Below are positions 6,690-6,759 of a stretch of DNA of 6,759 nt, in pieces. Position 1 is the stretch's first letter. Every line of letters starts with the position of its first letter. Both the position numbers and the translations under genes were made by a program. The notes under the pieces are model-generated. The model was not told the DNA's origin. It saw nothing but the letters and a program-made list of their open reading frames with translations, and did no database searches. The DNA comes from Fidelibacterota bacterium (GTDB taxonomy: Bacteria; Fidelibacterota; UBA8477): assembly GCA_021734045.1 (NCBI GenBank), contig JAIPJR010000106.1, positions 1 through 6,759 of the forward strand, read 5' to 3'.

Positions 6690-6759
6690 TTAGCTGTCTG
6701 ATTTCTTCTTCTCCAACTTCTTTTCTTCGATATTCATTTCTCCTTTTGTGATGTTTCTA
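6690..6759 (-). CDS. Possible C-terminus of an IS-encoded protein (partial)
   Basis: On the minus strand a frame is open from the window edge to TAA at 6690-6692, giving 22 residues ending in MNIEEKKLEKKKSDS. Its position, ending about 67 bases inside the IS terminus, fits the last gene of an IS21-like element, which would be IstB. The fragment is too short to identify. A second minus-strand frame ending in ETSQKEK, with its TGA overlapping the ATG of the first, is an equally possible C-terminus. Confidence 0.2.
   Translation of the reverse strand, partial: RNITKGEMNIEEKKLEKKKSDS

Larger units (their letters stand above)
6623..6759. mobile_element. Insertion-sequence end, IS21-like, running off the window
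   Basis: The boundary is placed at TGTCAGCGGGCACTTG (6623), where the native gene's helical pattern stops and two 21-base repeats begin. A terminal TG with tandem subterminal repeats fits IS21-type ends, and the sequence resembles such ends as I remember them; I could not check this. The element would extend to the right. The terminal sequence is unlike the IS end at the left edge, so these are two different elements. The target duplication cannot be seen because the other end is missing. Confidence 0.6.

Overview
The window carries a bacterial chromosomal segment with ordinary housekeeping genes in its middle and what look like two different insertion-sequence ends at its edges. The best taxonomic clue is the succinate dehydrogenase operon. 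It has gene order sdhC-sdhA-sdhB, one five-helix cytochrome b subunit with no sdhD, and a 637-residue flavoprotein of the type known from Bacteroidota, Chlorobiota, Marinimicrobia-like and other FCB-group bacteria. An FCB-group or similar organism is therefore my guess, but no marker gene here settles it.

Left part (1-1623). Positions 1-131 look like the inner side and terminus of an IS element, with three short tandem repeats of GTGTTACC type. Two minus-strand genes follow: a zinc cytosine deaminase closely resembling the yeast FCY1 type (191-628) and a RadC-family JAMM protein (946-1623). The 317-base gap between them holds a structured stretch that resembles degenerate dispersed repeats.

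Middle (1624-5484). A 387-base divergent intergenic region separates radC from sdhC. It has a fair sigma70-like promoter for radC and two pairs of short direct repeats ahead of sdhC. The sdhCAB operon is tightly packed, with gaps of 1 and 17 bases, and ends at a good intrinsic terminator. Together the three proteins form the membrane-bound complex that oxidises succinate to fumarate and passes electrons to quinone.

Right part (5485-6759). Base composition becomes AT-rich. A near-consensus sigma70 promoter (TTGACA, 17 bases, TATATT) points at no substantial gene. It is followed about 80 bases later by a hairpin with a short T tract, so it may drive a small RNA or serve as a long leader. The next gene encodes an unrecognised membrane protein with TPR-like helices. 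It is cut by a second IS end at about 6623, so its last 19 codons are IS sequence. The IS runs off the window.

I see no convincing new multi-gene system. The points most worth a second look are the orphan promoter with its hairpin, the IS-truncated membrane/TPR gene, and the FCY1-like deaminase.
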